From contig JADKJU010000001.1 in NCBI GenBank assembly GCA_016720855.1, forward strand, positions 489,501 through 553,500: a stretch of 64,000 nt of DNA. The letters are read 5' to 3'. Shown one piece after another: positions 50,804 to 58,655 of this stretch. The position numbers and the translations under genes were made by a program. Source of the DNA: Betaproteobacteria bacterium (GTDB taxonomy: Bacteria > Pseudomonadota > Gammaproteobacteria > Burkholderiales > Usitatibacteraceae). The notes under the pieces were generated by a model. That model searched no databases and was not told the DNA's origin. It saw nothing but the letters and a program-made list of their open reading frames with translations. Position 1 is the first letter of the stretch. Every line of letters starts with the position of its first letter.

Positions 50804-52798
50804 TCACTTCCGGCGCTTGCGGCGCGCGGGCGCGTGGCGCTCGAGCCAGGCAAAGAACTCCCGGTACCAGAGCCTGGAGTTCTGTGGCTTCAGGATCCAG
50901 TGGTTCTCATCCGGGAAGAACACCAGGCGCGCGGGAACGCCCCTTGCCTTGAGCGTGTTGTAGTAGGCGAGCGCCTGCGAATCCGGCACGCGGTAGTCGA
51001 GGAGGCCGTGCATCACCAGCGTGGGTGTCTTCATGCGTTGCACTTGCGCCCGGGGATTCTGCCTGTCCACCTTGCCCGGGTCGTCCCAGTAGAAGGCTCC
51101 CAGTTCCTTGGGATGCCAGTACCAGGCATCATCGGAGAACATCGCCACCCAGTCGAAGCATCCGGCGTGGCAGACGAAGGCCTTGTAGCGGTCCGTGTGG
51201 CCGTTCATCCAGGCGACCATGTAGCCGCCATAGCTCCCCCCGGCGGCCAGCAGGCGGCGGCGGTCGATGTATCCGGTGCGCAACATGAAATCGGTCCCGG
51301 CCTCGACGTCGGCGTACTCGCGCTTGCCCCACTCGCCATTGATGGACTCGAGGAAGCGCTGTCCGAACGACGACGAACCGTGGTAGTTCACGCAAACGAC
51401 CACGTAGCCCTGCGCGGCAAAGGCGTGGTTGTTCCACCGGAAATGGAAGTTGTCGCCCCAAATCCCGTGCGGCCCGCCGTGGATGTTGTGCAGCAGCGGC
51501 CATTTCTTCGAGGGATCGAAGTTCGGCGGGTAGATCGCCCACATCTGCACTTTCCGGCCATTCCAGCCGCGGATCTCGAACTCGCGCACTTCCCCCAGCG
51601 CAATCCCGGCCATCACGTCGTCGTTGAAGCGGTCGATCCGGCGCTCGCCCCGGTCCGGCGAAGTGCAAAAGACCGCCGGAGGCGTGCTCATCGCGTTGCG
51701 CACGAAGACGATCGCGTTCTGCGCGACGGCGAATTCGGAGACCGTACCTCCCAGCGCCGCAATTTCCGGGTTGCTTTCGCCCAGCCGCCAGCGGAACGCG
51801 TGAGTGCGGGCGCGATCTTCCGAGACGAACACGAGCGACGAGGAGTCTGCCTCCCAGGCGAGCGGCCCGTGCACGTCCCGGTCCCACGCATCCGGAAGCG
51901 GTTTCAGCCGACCGGTCCTGCGCTCGATGAGTGCGATGCGCGATTCGGCCACCGGGCTGCGGCGGATGTCCCGCGTGAGGAGCGCCAGCCATCGTCCGTC
52001 TGGCGAATAGCTCGGGCTCCCGTGGCTCAGCCGGGAGCCCTTCGTGACCGTGCTGAACCGCTTGCCGCGCAGGTCGAGCACGACGACGTGGTATTCGTGG
52101 TCGAAGCGTTTTTCCTCGGCCGGGTCGAAAGTGAAGGCAATTTCACCGCCTTCGGGCGCGATGTCGTAGTGATGCGCGGACGGATCGGCGGCCGGCAGTT
52201 CGTAGGGCGTACCCGAGAAGAGGTCCGTGATGCGCTGCGTGGCCACATCGACCACGAAGAGCCGGGGCACGCGGCCATCCGAGAGCCAGTGGTCCCAATA
52301 GCGGTAGGCCTCGTGCTCCACGACGTGTGCCTTGACCTTGGAGTCCTTGTGTTCCTTGTAGCGCGCCTCGTGGGCCTGGTAGCCGACCGCGTCGGGCCAC
52401 ACCCAGGAGATGAACGCCACGCGGCGCGAATCCGGGAACCACTTGATGCCGGAAACTCCCGTGGGCATCTGCGTGACCCGGCGCGCCTCGCCCCCGTCGG
52501 GCGCGATGAGCCAGAGCTGCGGTTCCTCATCCTTGTCGCGCTTCGCGACGAACGCGATGTTCGTGCCGTCCGGCGACCAGCGGGGCTCGCCGTCCTTTTC
52601 CCCGGCCTCCGTCAGGGCCCGGGGCTCACCCCCGAACGTGGAGAGGAGCCAAAGCTTGGAGCGGCCCTTGTTCTCCTCCATGTCGTAGGTGGTGACGGAA
52701 ACGCACACCTGCGCGCCGTCGGGTGAAAGGGTGGGCTGCGCAGGTCGCGCAATCCGCCAGAGGTCTTCGGCGCCGAGGCGTTGGGATTTGGTGGCCAT
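50804..52798 (-). CDS. S9-family serine peptidase (acylaminoacyl/prolyl oligopeptidase type)
   Basis: A 664-residue soluble peptidase. The first 400 residues are a WD-like propeller (LSPDGAQVCVSVTTYD, EPRWSPDGTNIAFVAKRDKD, SPSYSPDGRWLALLT). The C-terminal alpha/beta-hydrolase domain has Ser in GGSYGGYMVAW, Asp in HGLLDYRVPDSQ and His in PDENHWI. No signal peptide is seen, so it is cytoplasmic. The ATG at 52798 (ATKSQRLGAED) is preferred to an upstream frame that overlaps the divergent promoter. Confidence 0.9.
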   Translation of the reverse strand: MATKSQRLGAEDLWRIARPAQPTLSPDGAQVCVSVTTYDMEENKGRSKLWLLSTFGGEPRALTEAGEKDGEPRWSPDGTNIAFVAKRDKDEEPQLWLIAPDGGEARRVTQMPTGVSGIKWFPDSRRVAFISWVWPDAVGYQAHEARYKEHKDSKVKAHVVEHEAYRYWDHWLSDGRVPRLFVVDVATQRITDLFSGTPYELPAADPSAHHYDIAPEGGEIAFTFDPAEEKRFDHEYHVVVLDLRGKRFSTVTKGSRLSHGSPSYSPDGRWLALLTRDIRRSPVAESRIALIERRTGRLKPLPDAWDRDVHGPLAWEADSSSLVFVSEDRARTHAFRWRLGESNPEIAALGGTVSEFAVAQNAIVFVRNAMSTPPAVFCTSPDRGERRIDRFNDDVMAGIALGEVREFEIRGWNGRKVQMWAIYPPNFDPSKKWPLLHNIHGGPHGIWGDNFHFRWNNHAFAAQGYVVVCVNYHGSSSFGQRFLESINGEWGKREYADVEAGTDFMLRTGYIDRRRLLAAGGSYGGYMVAWMNGHTDRYKAFVCHAGCFDWVAMFSDDAWYWHPKELGAFYWDDPGKVDRQNPRAQVQRMKTPTLVMHGLLDYRVPDSQALAYYNTLKARGVPARLVFFPDENHWILKPQNSRLWYREFFAWLERHAPARRKRRK

Positions 52799-52854
52799 GG
52801 CGAGCGATTCTACCGGCGGCGGGCGGTAGAATGGGCGCAAATTCGGGAGATCCC

Positions 52855-54039
52855 ATGAAGCCCAGCGATACCAAGCCCGCTTTCCGGTGGGAAGACCCTT
52901 TTCTCCTCGAGGACCAGTTGTCCGAGGAAGAGCGCATGGTTCGCGACAGCGCCCGCGCCTACTGCCACGAAAAGCTCCAGCCCCGGATTCTCGAGGCCAA
53001 TCGCCACGAGCGATTCGACCGTGCCATCCTGAACGAGATGGGGGAACTCGGCTTTCTGGGCTCCACGATCGAAGGCTATGGCTGCGCGGGTGTGAACCAC
53101 GTTTGCTACGGTCTCATCGCACGCGAGATCGAGCGCGTCGATTCGGGCTACCGCTCCACGATGAGCGTGCAATCCTCGCTCGTCATGCATCCGATCCATG
53201 CCTACGGCACCGAGGCCCAGCGCGAGAAATGGCTTCCGCGCCTGGCGACCGGCGAGCTTGTCGGGTGCTTCGGCCTCACCGAGCCCAACTATGGGTCCGA
53301 TCCGGGCGGGATGATCACGCGCGCGCGCAAGGTGGACGGCGGCTGGCGGGTGAGCGGCGCCAAGATGTGGATCTCGAACTCGCCCATCGCGGATGTCTTC
53401 GTGGTGTGGGCCAAGGATGACGCGGGCGACATCCGCGGCTACGTGCTCGAGAAAGGCATGAAGGGGCTTTCGGCCCCAAAGATCGAGGGCAAGTTCAGCC
53501 TGCGGGCCTCCGTCACGGGCGAAGTGGTGATGGACGAGGTTTTCGTCCCTGACGACAACTTCCTGCCCAACGTGAAGGGGCTCAAGGGTCCGTTCGGGTG
53601 CCTGAACAAGGCGCGCTTCGGGATCGCCTGGGGAGCCCTGGGCGCCGCGGAGTTCTGCTGGCAGGCGGCGCGCCAGTACACGATGGACAGGAGCCAGTTC
53701 GGGCGACCTCTCGCCTCCAACCAGCTCATCCAGAAGAAACTCGCGGACATGCAGACGGAGATCGCCCTGGGACTGCAGGCGGTGCTGCGCGTGGCGCGCC
53801 TGCTCGACGAGGGCCGTGCCACGCCGGAGATGATCTCCCTGGTTAAGCGCAACTCCTGCGGCAAGGCGCTCGACATCGCGCGCGTGGCGCGGGACATGCA
53901 TGGCGGGAACGGGGTCAGCGACGAGTACCACGTGATTCGCCACATGCTGAATCTCGAGGCGGTCAACACCTACGAGGGCACGCACGACGTGCATGCGCTC
54001 ATCCTCGGGCGTGCGCAGACGGGAATATCGGCTTTCTGA
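52855..54039 (+). CDS. gcdH: Acyl-CoA dehydrogenase, glutaryl-CoA dehydrogenase type
   Basis: A 394-residue FAD enzyme. WEDPFLLEDQLSEEERMVRD, GCFGLTEPNYGSDPGGMITR, KMWISNSPIADVFVVWA and NTYEGTHDVHALILGRAQTG (catalytic Glu) match glutaryl-CoA dehydrogenases, which oxidise and decarboxylate glutaryl-CoA to crotonyl-CoA. The start has GGGAGA upstream. No other lysine or aromatic catabolism genes lie beside it, though glutaryl-CoA is an intermediate of anaerobic benzoyl-CoA breakdown. Confidence 0.88.
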   Translation: MKPSDTKPAFRWEDPFLLEDQLSEEERMVRDSARAYCHEKLQPRILEANRHERFDRAILNEMGELGFLGSTIEGYGCAGVNHVCYGLIAREIERVDSGYRSTMSVQSSLVMHPIHAYGTEAQREKWLPRLATGELVGCFGLTEPNYGSDPGGMITRARKVDGGWRVSGAKMWISNSPIADVFVVWAKDDAGDIRGYVLEKGMKGLSAPKIEGKFSLRASVTGEVVMDEVFVPDDNFLPNVKGLKGPFGCLNKARFGIAWGALGAAEFCWQAARQYTMDRSQFGRPLASNQLIQKKLADMQTEIALGLQAVLRVARLLDEGRATPEMISLVKRNSCGKALDIARVARDMHGGNGVSDEYHVIRHMLNLEAVNTYEGTHDVHALILGRAQTGISAF

Positions 54040-54060
54040 CCGCGAACGCCTCGCGCGCCT

Positions 54061-54504
54061 TCAATGCAGTTCTTCGTCCAGCACGATGCCCGGCGGTAGT
54101 GGCACGGCGTCGATCCCCTCCTCGCGCAGCTCGACCGCTTCATCGGCCGACACGCGACCGCGGATCCCGCGCGACGATTCTTCGCCATAGTGGATCCGGC
54201 GCGCGACTTCGGGAAACATCCGCCCGACGTCCTCGGTATGGGTCGCCACGTAGGACTTGAGCTTCGCGAGGGCAGCCGAAAGCTCCGGTGCGGAGACCGG
54301 ATCCCGGGCGACCACGGGCATCGTCTGGGTGCCGCGAGCCCCCGTGTTCACGTAAGGAGCAGAGGGCAACCGGGCGACGCTTTGGTCATCGCATAGCGGG
54401 CAGCGCACCTCGCCGCCCGCGTGCTGGCGGTCGAACTCGTCCGCAGAGGCGAACCAGCCCTCGAAGTCGTGCCCTTGGCTGCAGGAGAGTCGAAAGACCT
54501 TCAT
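54061..54504 (-). CDS. DUF1178 family protein
   Basis: A 147-residue protein with an N-terminal zinc-ribbon-like segment (LSCSQGHDFEGWF and CPLCDDQSVARL) and the family tail ARRIHYGEESSRGIRGRVSA followed by acidic residues. It is widespread in Proteobacteria; the function is unknown. It converges with gcdH. Confidence 0.83.
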   Translation of the reverse strand: MKVFRLSCSQGHDFEGWFASADEFDRQHAGGEVRCPLCDDQSVARLPSAPYVNTGARGTQTMPVVARDPVSAPELSAALAKLKSYVATHTEDVGRMFPEVARRIHYGEESSRGIRGRVSADEAVELREEGIDAVPLPPGIVLDEELH

Positions 54505-54553
54505 GGAAAGGAAATGGGGAGCGGAAGCGGTAATTCAACTTCCACGCCGCCAC

Positions 54554-55879
54554 TCATGTCCCCGCCATGCCGCGCCGCTCGCCTTCCGCGAGCCGGGCCA
54601 TGCGTTCGACCGCGGGCGAACAGGCGACCACATGGCGGTTCACGTAGCTCTCGTGGTTTCGCTCCACGTCGTCGAGGGCATAGACGTAGTTCACCATCAG
54701 GCCGAGCGACTGGTGCAGCCCTTTCATCGAGGCATCCGCCCGCCAGTTGATGCGCTCGAGGCGGGCGCCATTGCCCAGGTGGAAGCGGGCCACCGGATCG
54801 AGCACGTGCCCATCCTTCCACTCGTGGGCAAGGTAGCGCACCCCGAGGGCCTCCAGGGGTTCGCGAAGCTCGTCTCCAGGCAGCCTTGCCGGTTGCGCCT
54901 GCGCGGCAAAGCGAATGGGCGGGGCCGAGGCGAGTCCCTGATCGATCGGCTGGCCCCGGAGCCACTTGCGGAAACCCGGCATGGGAGAGAGCGTGGCGAA
55001 CTGGCGCAGGTTGGGCAGCTCCTCGTGGAGATCCTGGGCGACCTGCTTGATCAGGAAATTGCCGAAGGAAACGCCCTTCAGCCCCGGCAGGCAGCTGGTG
55101 ATCGAGTAGAAGACCGCGCAGCGCGCCTTCCTCGGGTCGCCGACGGCACTGTCCGTGGAAAGAATTGGCGCCACCGCGGACGGCAACTCGTCCACGAATG
55201 CGACTTCGACGAACACGAGCGGTTCGCCGGGCAAGGCGGGATGAAAGAAGGCGAAGCAGCGGCGGTCCCGCTCGAGGCGGCGCTTGAGGTCCGGGAACCC
55301 CTGAATTTCGTGGACCGCCTCGTACGCGATGAGCTTTTCGAGGATCGACGCAGGCGTTCCCCAGTCGATGCGCCGGAGTTCGAGAAATCCGCGGTTGAAC
55401 CACGACCCGAAGAGGTGCGTGAGATCGTCGTCCACGGCGGCGAGCTGCGGGTTGGCGGGAAGCGCTTCCAGAAGCACCTTGCGCATTCCCACCAGCGCCA
55501 CGGTGCCGTTGGGCGCCGTGTTCATGCGCCGGAACACCTCCTGCCGCGGCGGCTCGGTCACTTTCTGCAGCCGGGCGAGAGTCGCCGGGCCGGTGTCGCG
55601 CCGGTAGGCCTCGGCGGCCGCCAGCACCTCGTCGGGATCGGGCGAGAAATCGCGTGCCAGGATGTCGAAGAAGAGCCGACGGCCGTCCTCGTCCAGCCCG
55701 TTGTACAAGGCAACCGAGCGCCGAGCCATCATGGCGCCCGACGATTCACCCCTCTCGGAAATCAGCGTGTGGAGCAACTTGGCCAAGCGCAGCGCACGCC
55801 GCTCGCTGCGCCCGCGGGTGGCTGCGGCGAAGGTGCCGACCAGCCGATCGATGATCGCGCGCGTGCCGGGCATGCTCAC
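54554..55879 (-). CDS. Malonyl-CoA decarboxylase
   Basis: A 441-residue enzyme that converts malonyl-CoA to acetyl-CoA and CO2. It has an N-terminal helical domain, then the acetyltransferase-like catalytic domain with RRIDWGTPASILEKLIAYEA, FFHPALPGEPLVFVEVAF, FYSITSCLPGLKGVSFGNFL and NYVYALDDVERNHESYV. The GTG start at 55879 overlaps the matB stop (GTGA); an ATG two codons later is the alternative. It forms a malonate-using operon with matB. Confidence 0.92.
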   Translation of the reverse strand: MSMPGTRAIIDRLVGTFAAATRGRSERRALRLAKLLHTLISERGESSGAMMARRSVALYNGLDEDGRRLFFDILARDFSPDPDEVLAAAEAYRRDTGPATLARLQKVTEPPRQEVFRRMNTAPNGTVALVGMRKVLLEALPANPQLAAVDDDLTHLFGSWFNRGFLELRRIDWGTPASILEKLIAYEAVHEIQGFPDLKRRLERDRRCFAFFHPALPGEPLVFVEVAFVDELPSAVAPILSTDSAVGDPRKARCAVFYSITSCLPGLKGVSFGNFLIKQVAQDLHEELPNLRQFATLSPMPGFRKWLRGQPIDQGLASAPPIRFAAQAQPARLPGDELREPLEALGVRYLAHEWKDGHVLDPVARFHLGNGARLERINWRADASMKGLHQSLGLMVNYVYALDDVERNHESYVNRHVVACSPAVERMARLAEGERRGMAGT

Positions 55880-57393
55880 CCCGCAAGCGACGAGTAGCGG
55901 TCGCGAAGGACGTTCTTCTGCACCTTGCCCATGGTGTTTCTCGGCAGTTCCTTCACGACGAAGACGCGCTTCGGCACCTTGAAGTTCGCGAGACTGGACT
56001 TGAGCCAGGCGATGACTTCCGCTTCCGTGGGCACGGGCTGTCCGGGGCGCGTGACGACGACCGCCGTCACGGCCTCGCCGAAATCCGGGTGTGGCACGCC
56101 GATCACCGCGGATTCCGCCACAGCGGGCATTTCGTCGATGGCCAGCTCGACTTCCTTCGGGTACACGTTGTAGCCGCCGGTGATGATGAGGTCTTTGGAT
56201 CGCCCGACGATGGACAGGTATCCGTCATTCGAGAACGAACCGACGTCGCCGGTCCGGAAGAATCCGTCGGTCGTGAACTCCTCCTTGGTCTTCTCGGGCA
56301 TGCGCCAGTAGCCAGACAGCACGTTGTCACCCTTCACCTGGATTTGGCCGATCTCCCCCGCCGCACAGGGCTCGCCGGTGTCGCCGACGACGCGAACCTC
56401 GGTTCCCGGCAACGGCAATCCCACCGTTCCGGGCCGCCGTTCGCCATCCAGTGGATTGGAGGTGAGCATGCCGGTCTCCGTCATGCCATAGCGCTCGAGG
56501 ATGCGCTGGCCCGTCTTCATTCCGAATTCCGCGTGCGTCTCCGCGAGCAACGGCGCCGAGCCGGATATGAACAGGCGCATCCGCGAGCACGCGTCGCGAT
56601 CGAGCCCGGCCTCATTCAGCAGGCGCGTGTAGAAGGTGGGCACGCCCATGAATACCGTGCTGCGCCGGAAATCCTCCAGCGCTGCGTGCGAATCGAACTT
56701 CCCGTGAAAGCGCATTGCCGTCCCGTTCATCAGCACACAGTGGCACGCCACGAACAGGCCGTGCACGTGAAAAAGCGGCAGCATGTGCACCAGGACATCC
56801 GTCGGGCGGAAACCCCAGTACGCATGAAGCACCTTCGCGTTCGACGCGAGATTGCGGTGCGTGATCATCGCCCCCTTCGAGCGCCCCGTGGTTCCCGAGG
56901 TGTAGAGGATCGCCGCGAGATCGTCGGCGCGCCTGGGCGCCGTGTCGAACCGGGGTTTCCCGGCACGGGCCGCCTCGACGAAGCTGCCCTCCCCGTTCTC
57001 ATCCAGCGTGAACACGTGCCGGATGCCGCGTTTCGCCGCGAGGGGCTCGAGCCAGGGCGCCGAACGCGGTTGGGCGACAACCGCGCCCGGCTCCGCATTC
57101 TCGAGGAAGTACCCCACCTCCCCTTGCTGGTAGGCGCTGTTGAGCGGGAGGTAGACGAGGCCCGCGCGCAGGCAGGCCAGGTAGAGCAGCAGCGCCTCGG
57201 GTGACTTCTCGACCTGCACGGCGATGCGGTCGCCGGGAGAAAGGCCCAGCGCGGCAAGGCAGGACGCGTATCGGGCGCAGGTCTGCTCGGCCTCGCCATA
57301 GGCGATCTCGCGTCCGTCAGGCAGGATCAGGAGCGCTCGCGTGCGGTCAGCCGGAAAGCGCGATTCGAACAGCGAGTAAAGGTTGTCGTTCAT
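55876..57393 (-). CDS. matB: Malonyl-CoA synthetase
   Basis: A 505-residue adenylate-forming enzyme: AILYTSGTTGRSKGAMITHR (ATP loop), ERYGMTETGM, GFFRTGDVGSFSNDGYL and the catalytic Lys in LPRNTMGKVQKNVL. The region HGKFDSHAALEDFRRSTVFM and the pairing with malonyl-CoA decarboxylase point to MatB, which makes malonyl-CoA from malonate and CoA. It lies 8 bases after the carboxyltransferase gene. Confidence 0.9.
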   Translation of the reverse strand: MNDNLYSLFESRFPADRTRALLILPDGREIAYGEAEQTCARYASCLAALGLSPGDRIAVQVEKSPEALLLYLACLRAGLVYLPLNSAYQQGEVGYFLENAEPGAVVAQPRSAPWLEPLAAKRGIRHVFTLDENGEGSFVEAARAGKPRFDTAPRRADDLAAILYTSGTTGRSKGAMITHRNLASNAKVLHAYWGFRPTDVLVHMLPLFHVHGLFVACHCVLMNGTAMRFHGKFDSHAALEDFRRSTVFMGVPTFYTRLLNEAGLDRDACSRMRLFISGSAPLLAETHAEFGMKTGQRILERYGMTETGMLTSNPLDGERRPGTVGLPLPGTEVRVVGDTGEPCAAGEIGQIQVKGDNVLSGYWRMPEKTKEEFTTDGFFRTGDVGSFSNDGYLSIVGRSKDLIITGGYNVYPKEVELAIDEMPAVAESAVIGVPHPDFGEAVTAVVVTRPGQPVPTEAEVIAWLKSSLANFKVPKRVFVVKELPRNTMGKVQKNVLRDRYSSLAG

Positions 57394-57401
57394 GCGCAGG
57401 C

Positions 57402-58655
57402 TCACGGCACCAGGCCGAGCTTGAGTTCCACGTCGGCGACACCCGCGCTGCGGTACTCGGCAATGTCGGCAATCGCGTCCCGGTTCACGCCCAGTATGCT
57501 CGCGAGCGCCGCGCCGGGCAGGACCTGGACATCCGCGCCGAACAGCACGGCAACGCGCGAGGCCGGCGACGCCAGCGCCACGTACACGCCCCCACCTGCG
57601 CGGTCGAGAATCGTCAGCTCGACGTGGGTTCCCCGCGCGGCAAGCGCCGCGAGCGCCACGCCCATATCGACAATGAACTCGGTGAGGACGACCTTCTCGT
57701 CCTCGAGCCGCGCGGCATGGGATTCGCAATCGAGGATGACCTCGAGGCGAGCCGGCGCCTGGATCGCCAGCCGCCAGGCCGCCTGCGCGAAGCGCCACGC
57801 CCTCTCGGCGCCGACGTGTGACCTGCCGGCCAATCCCAGGATGGGCACCGTGACGCCATCGCGGGTCGCCTCTCCGGTGATGACGCCCTCGCACTCCAGG
57901 GCCTGGTAGCCCTGCGGAAAGAGCTTCTCCAGTTCCTTGCGGCGCAAGGCTTCCGGTTGGCGCGTCGTGAGCCCCTTCTCGAGTCGGGCGAAAAGCAATT
58001 GATGGCGTTCGTGGAAGGTACCCCATGAGCCCGCCCCAGCGGCCAGCGCCTCACGCAGCCATGCGGCGAGATCCATGCCGGGCACCCAGACGGTGTTGGC
58101 GTCGCTTGCCTTGGCGCGCGCGCCGGCCCCGATGGATGCCGCCGCAATGGCCCGGAACATGTCGTCCAGCGCGTTTGCGCCGGCCGTCTGCGCGAGGATC
58201 GACGGGCCGGACATCGCGAGCTGCGTTTCCGGGCTGAACAGCCGCTTCCCGGCCACGTGCGCGAGCATGCTGGCCCCACCGTAGCAGTTGCGTCCCAGGA
58301 CCACCGCGATGGACGCGCCGGCTATGCGTGCCGCCAGCGCCTCGCGAAACAGGCGCCGGAAAGCGCCGAGCGCGTCGAGCCCTTCGGAGACCCGGGCGCC
58401 GGCCGAATCGAGGTAAAGGATCAAAGGTGCTTTCTCGCGCGCGGCGATCGCGAGAAGCGGTACCAGCCTGGACACCTCGCTCTTGCCGATCGACCCGCTG
58501 GCGATGCGATTCTCGATCAGCGCCAGGCGCACCGGACGGCCGTCCAGAACCCCCTTGCCGATCGTGAGGTTGGCGACCGGGGTGCCGAGCGGCTCGAAGC
58601 CGAGCGTGCTGCGCAGCGCATCGAGTACGTTGGCTGCTGCGGGAACGGCATTCAT
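57402..58655 (-). CDS. Carboxyltransferase-domain protein, malonate-decarboxylase beta/gamma-like
   Basis: A 417-residue crotonase-fold protein with two carboxyltransferase-like halves: LILYLDSAGARVSEGLDALG and CYGGASMLAHVAGKRLF in the first, TEFIVDMGVALAALAARGTH and ASPASRVAVLFGADVQVLPG in the second. This resembles fused MdcD/MdcE subunits of biotin-independent malonate decarboxylase. The other Mdc subunits (acyl carrier MdcC, transferase MdcA) are absent here, so its reaction is open. It overlaps the upstream FAD/Fe-S gene (ATGA) and precedes matB. Confidence 0.7.
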   Translation of the reverse strand: MNAVPAAANVLDALRSTLGFEPLGTPVANLTIGKGVLDGRPVRLALIENRIASGSIGKSEVSRLVPLLAIAAREKAPLILYLDSAGARVSEGLDALGAFRRLFREALAARIAGASIAVVLGRNCYGGASMLAHVAGKRLFSPETQLAMSGPSILAQTAGANALDDMFRAIAAASIGAGARAKASDANTVWVPGMDLAAWLREALAAGAGSWGTFHERHQLLFARLEKGLTTRQPEALRRKELEKLFPQGYQALECEGVITGEATRDGVTVPILGLAGRSHVGAERAWRFAQAAWRLAIQAPARLEVILDCESHAARLEDEKVVLTEFIVDMGVALAALAARGTHVELTILDRAGGGVYVALASPASRVAVLFGADVQVLPGAALASILGVNRDAIADIAEYRSAGVADVELKLGLVP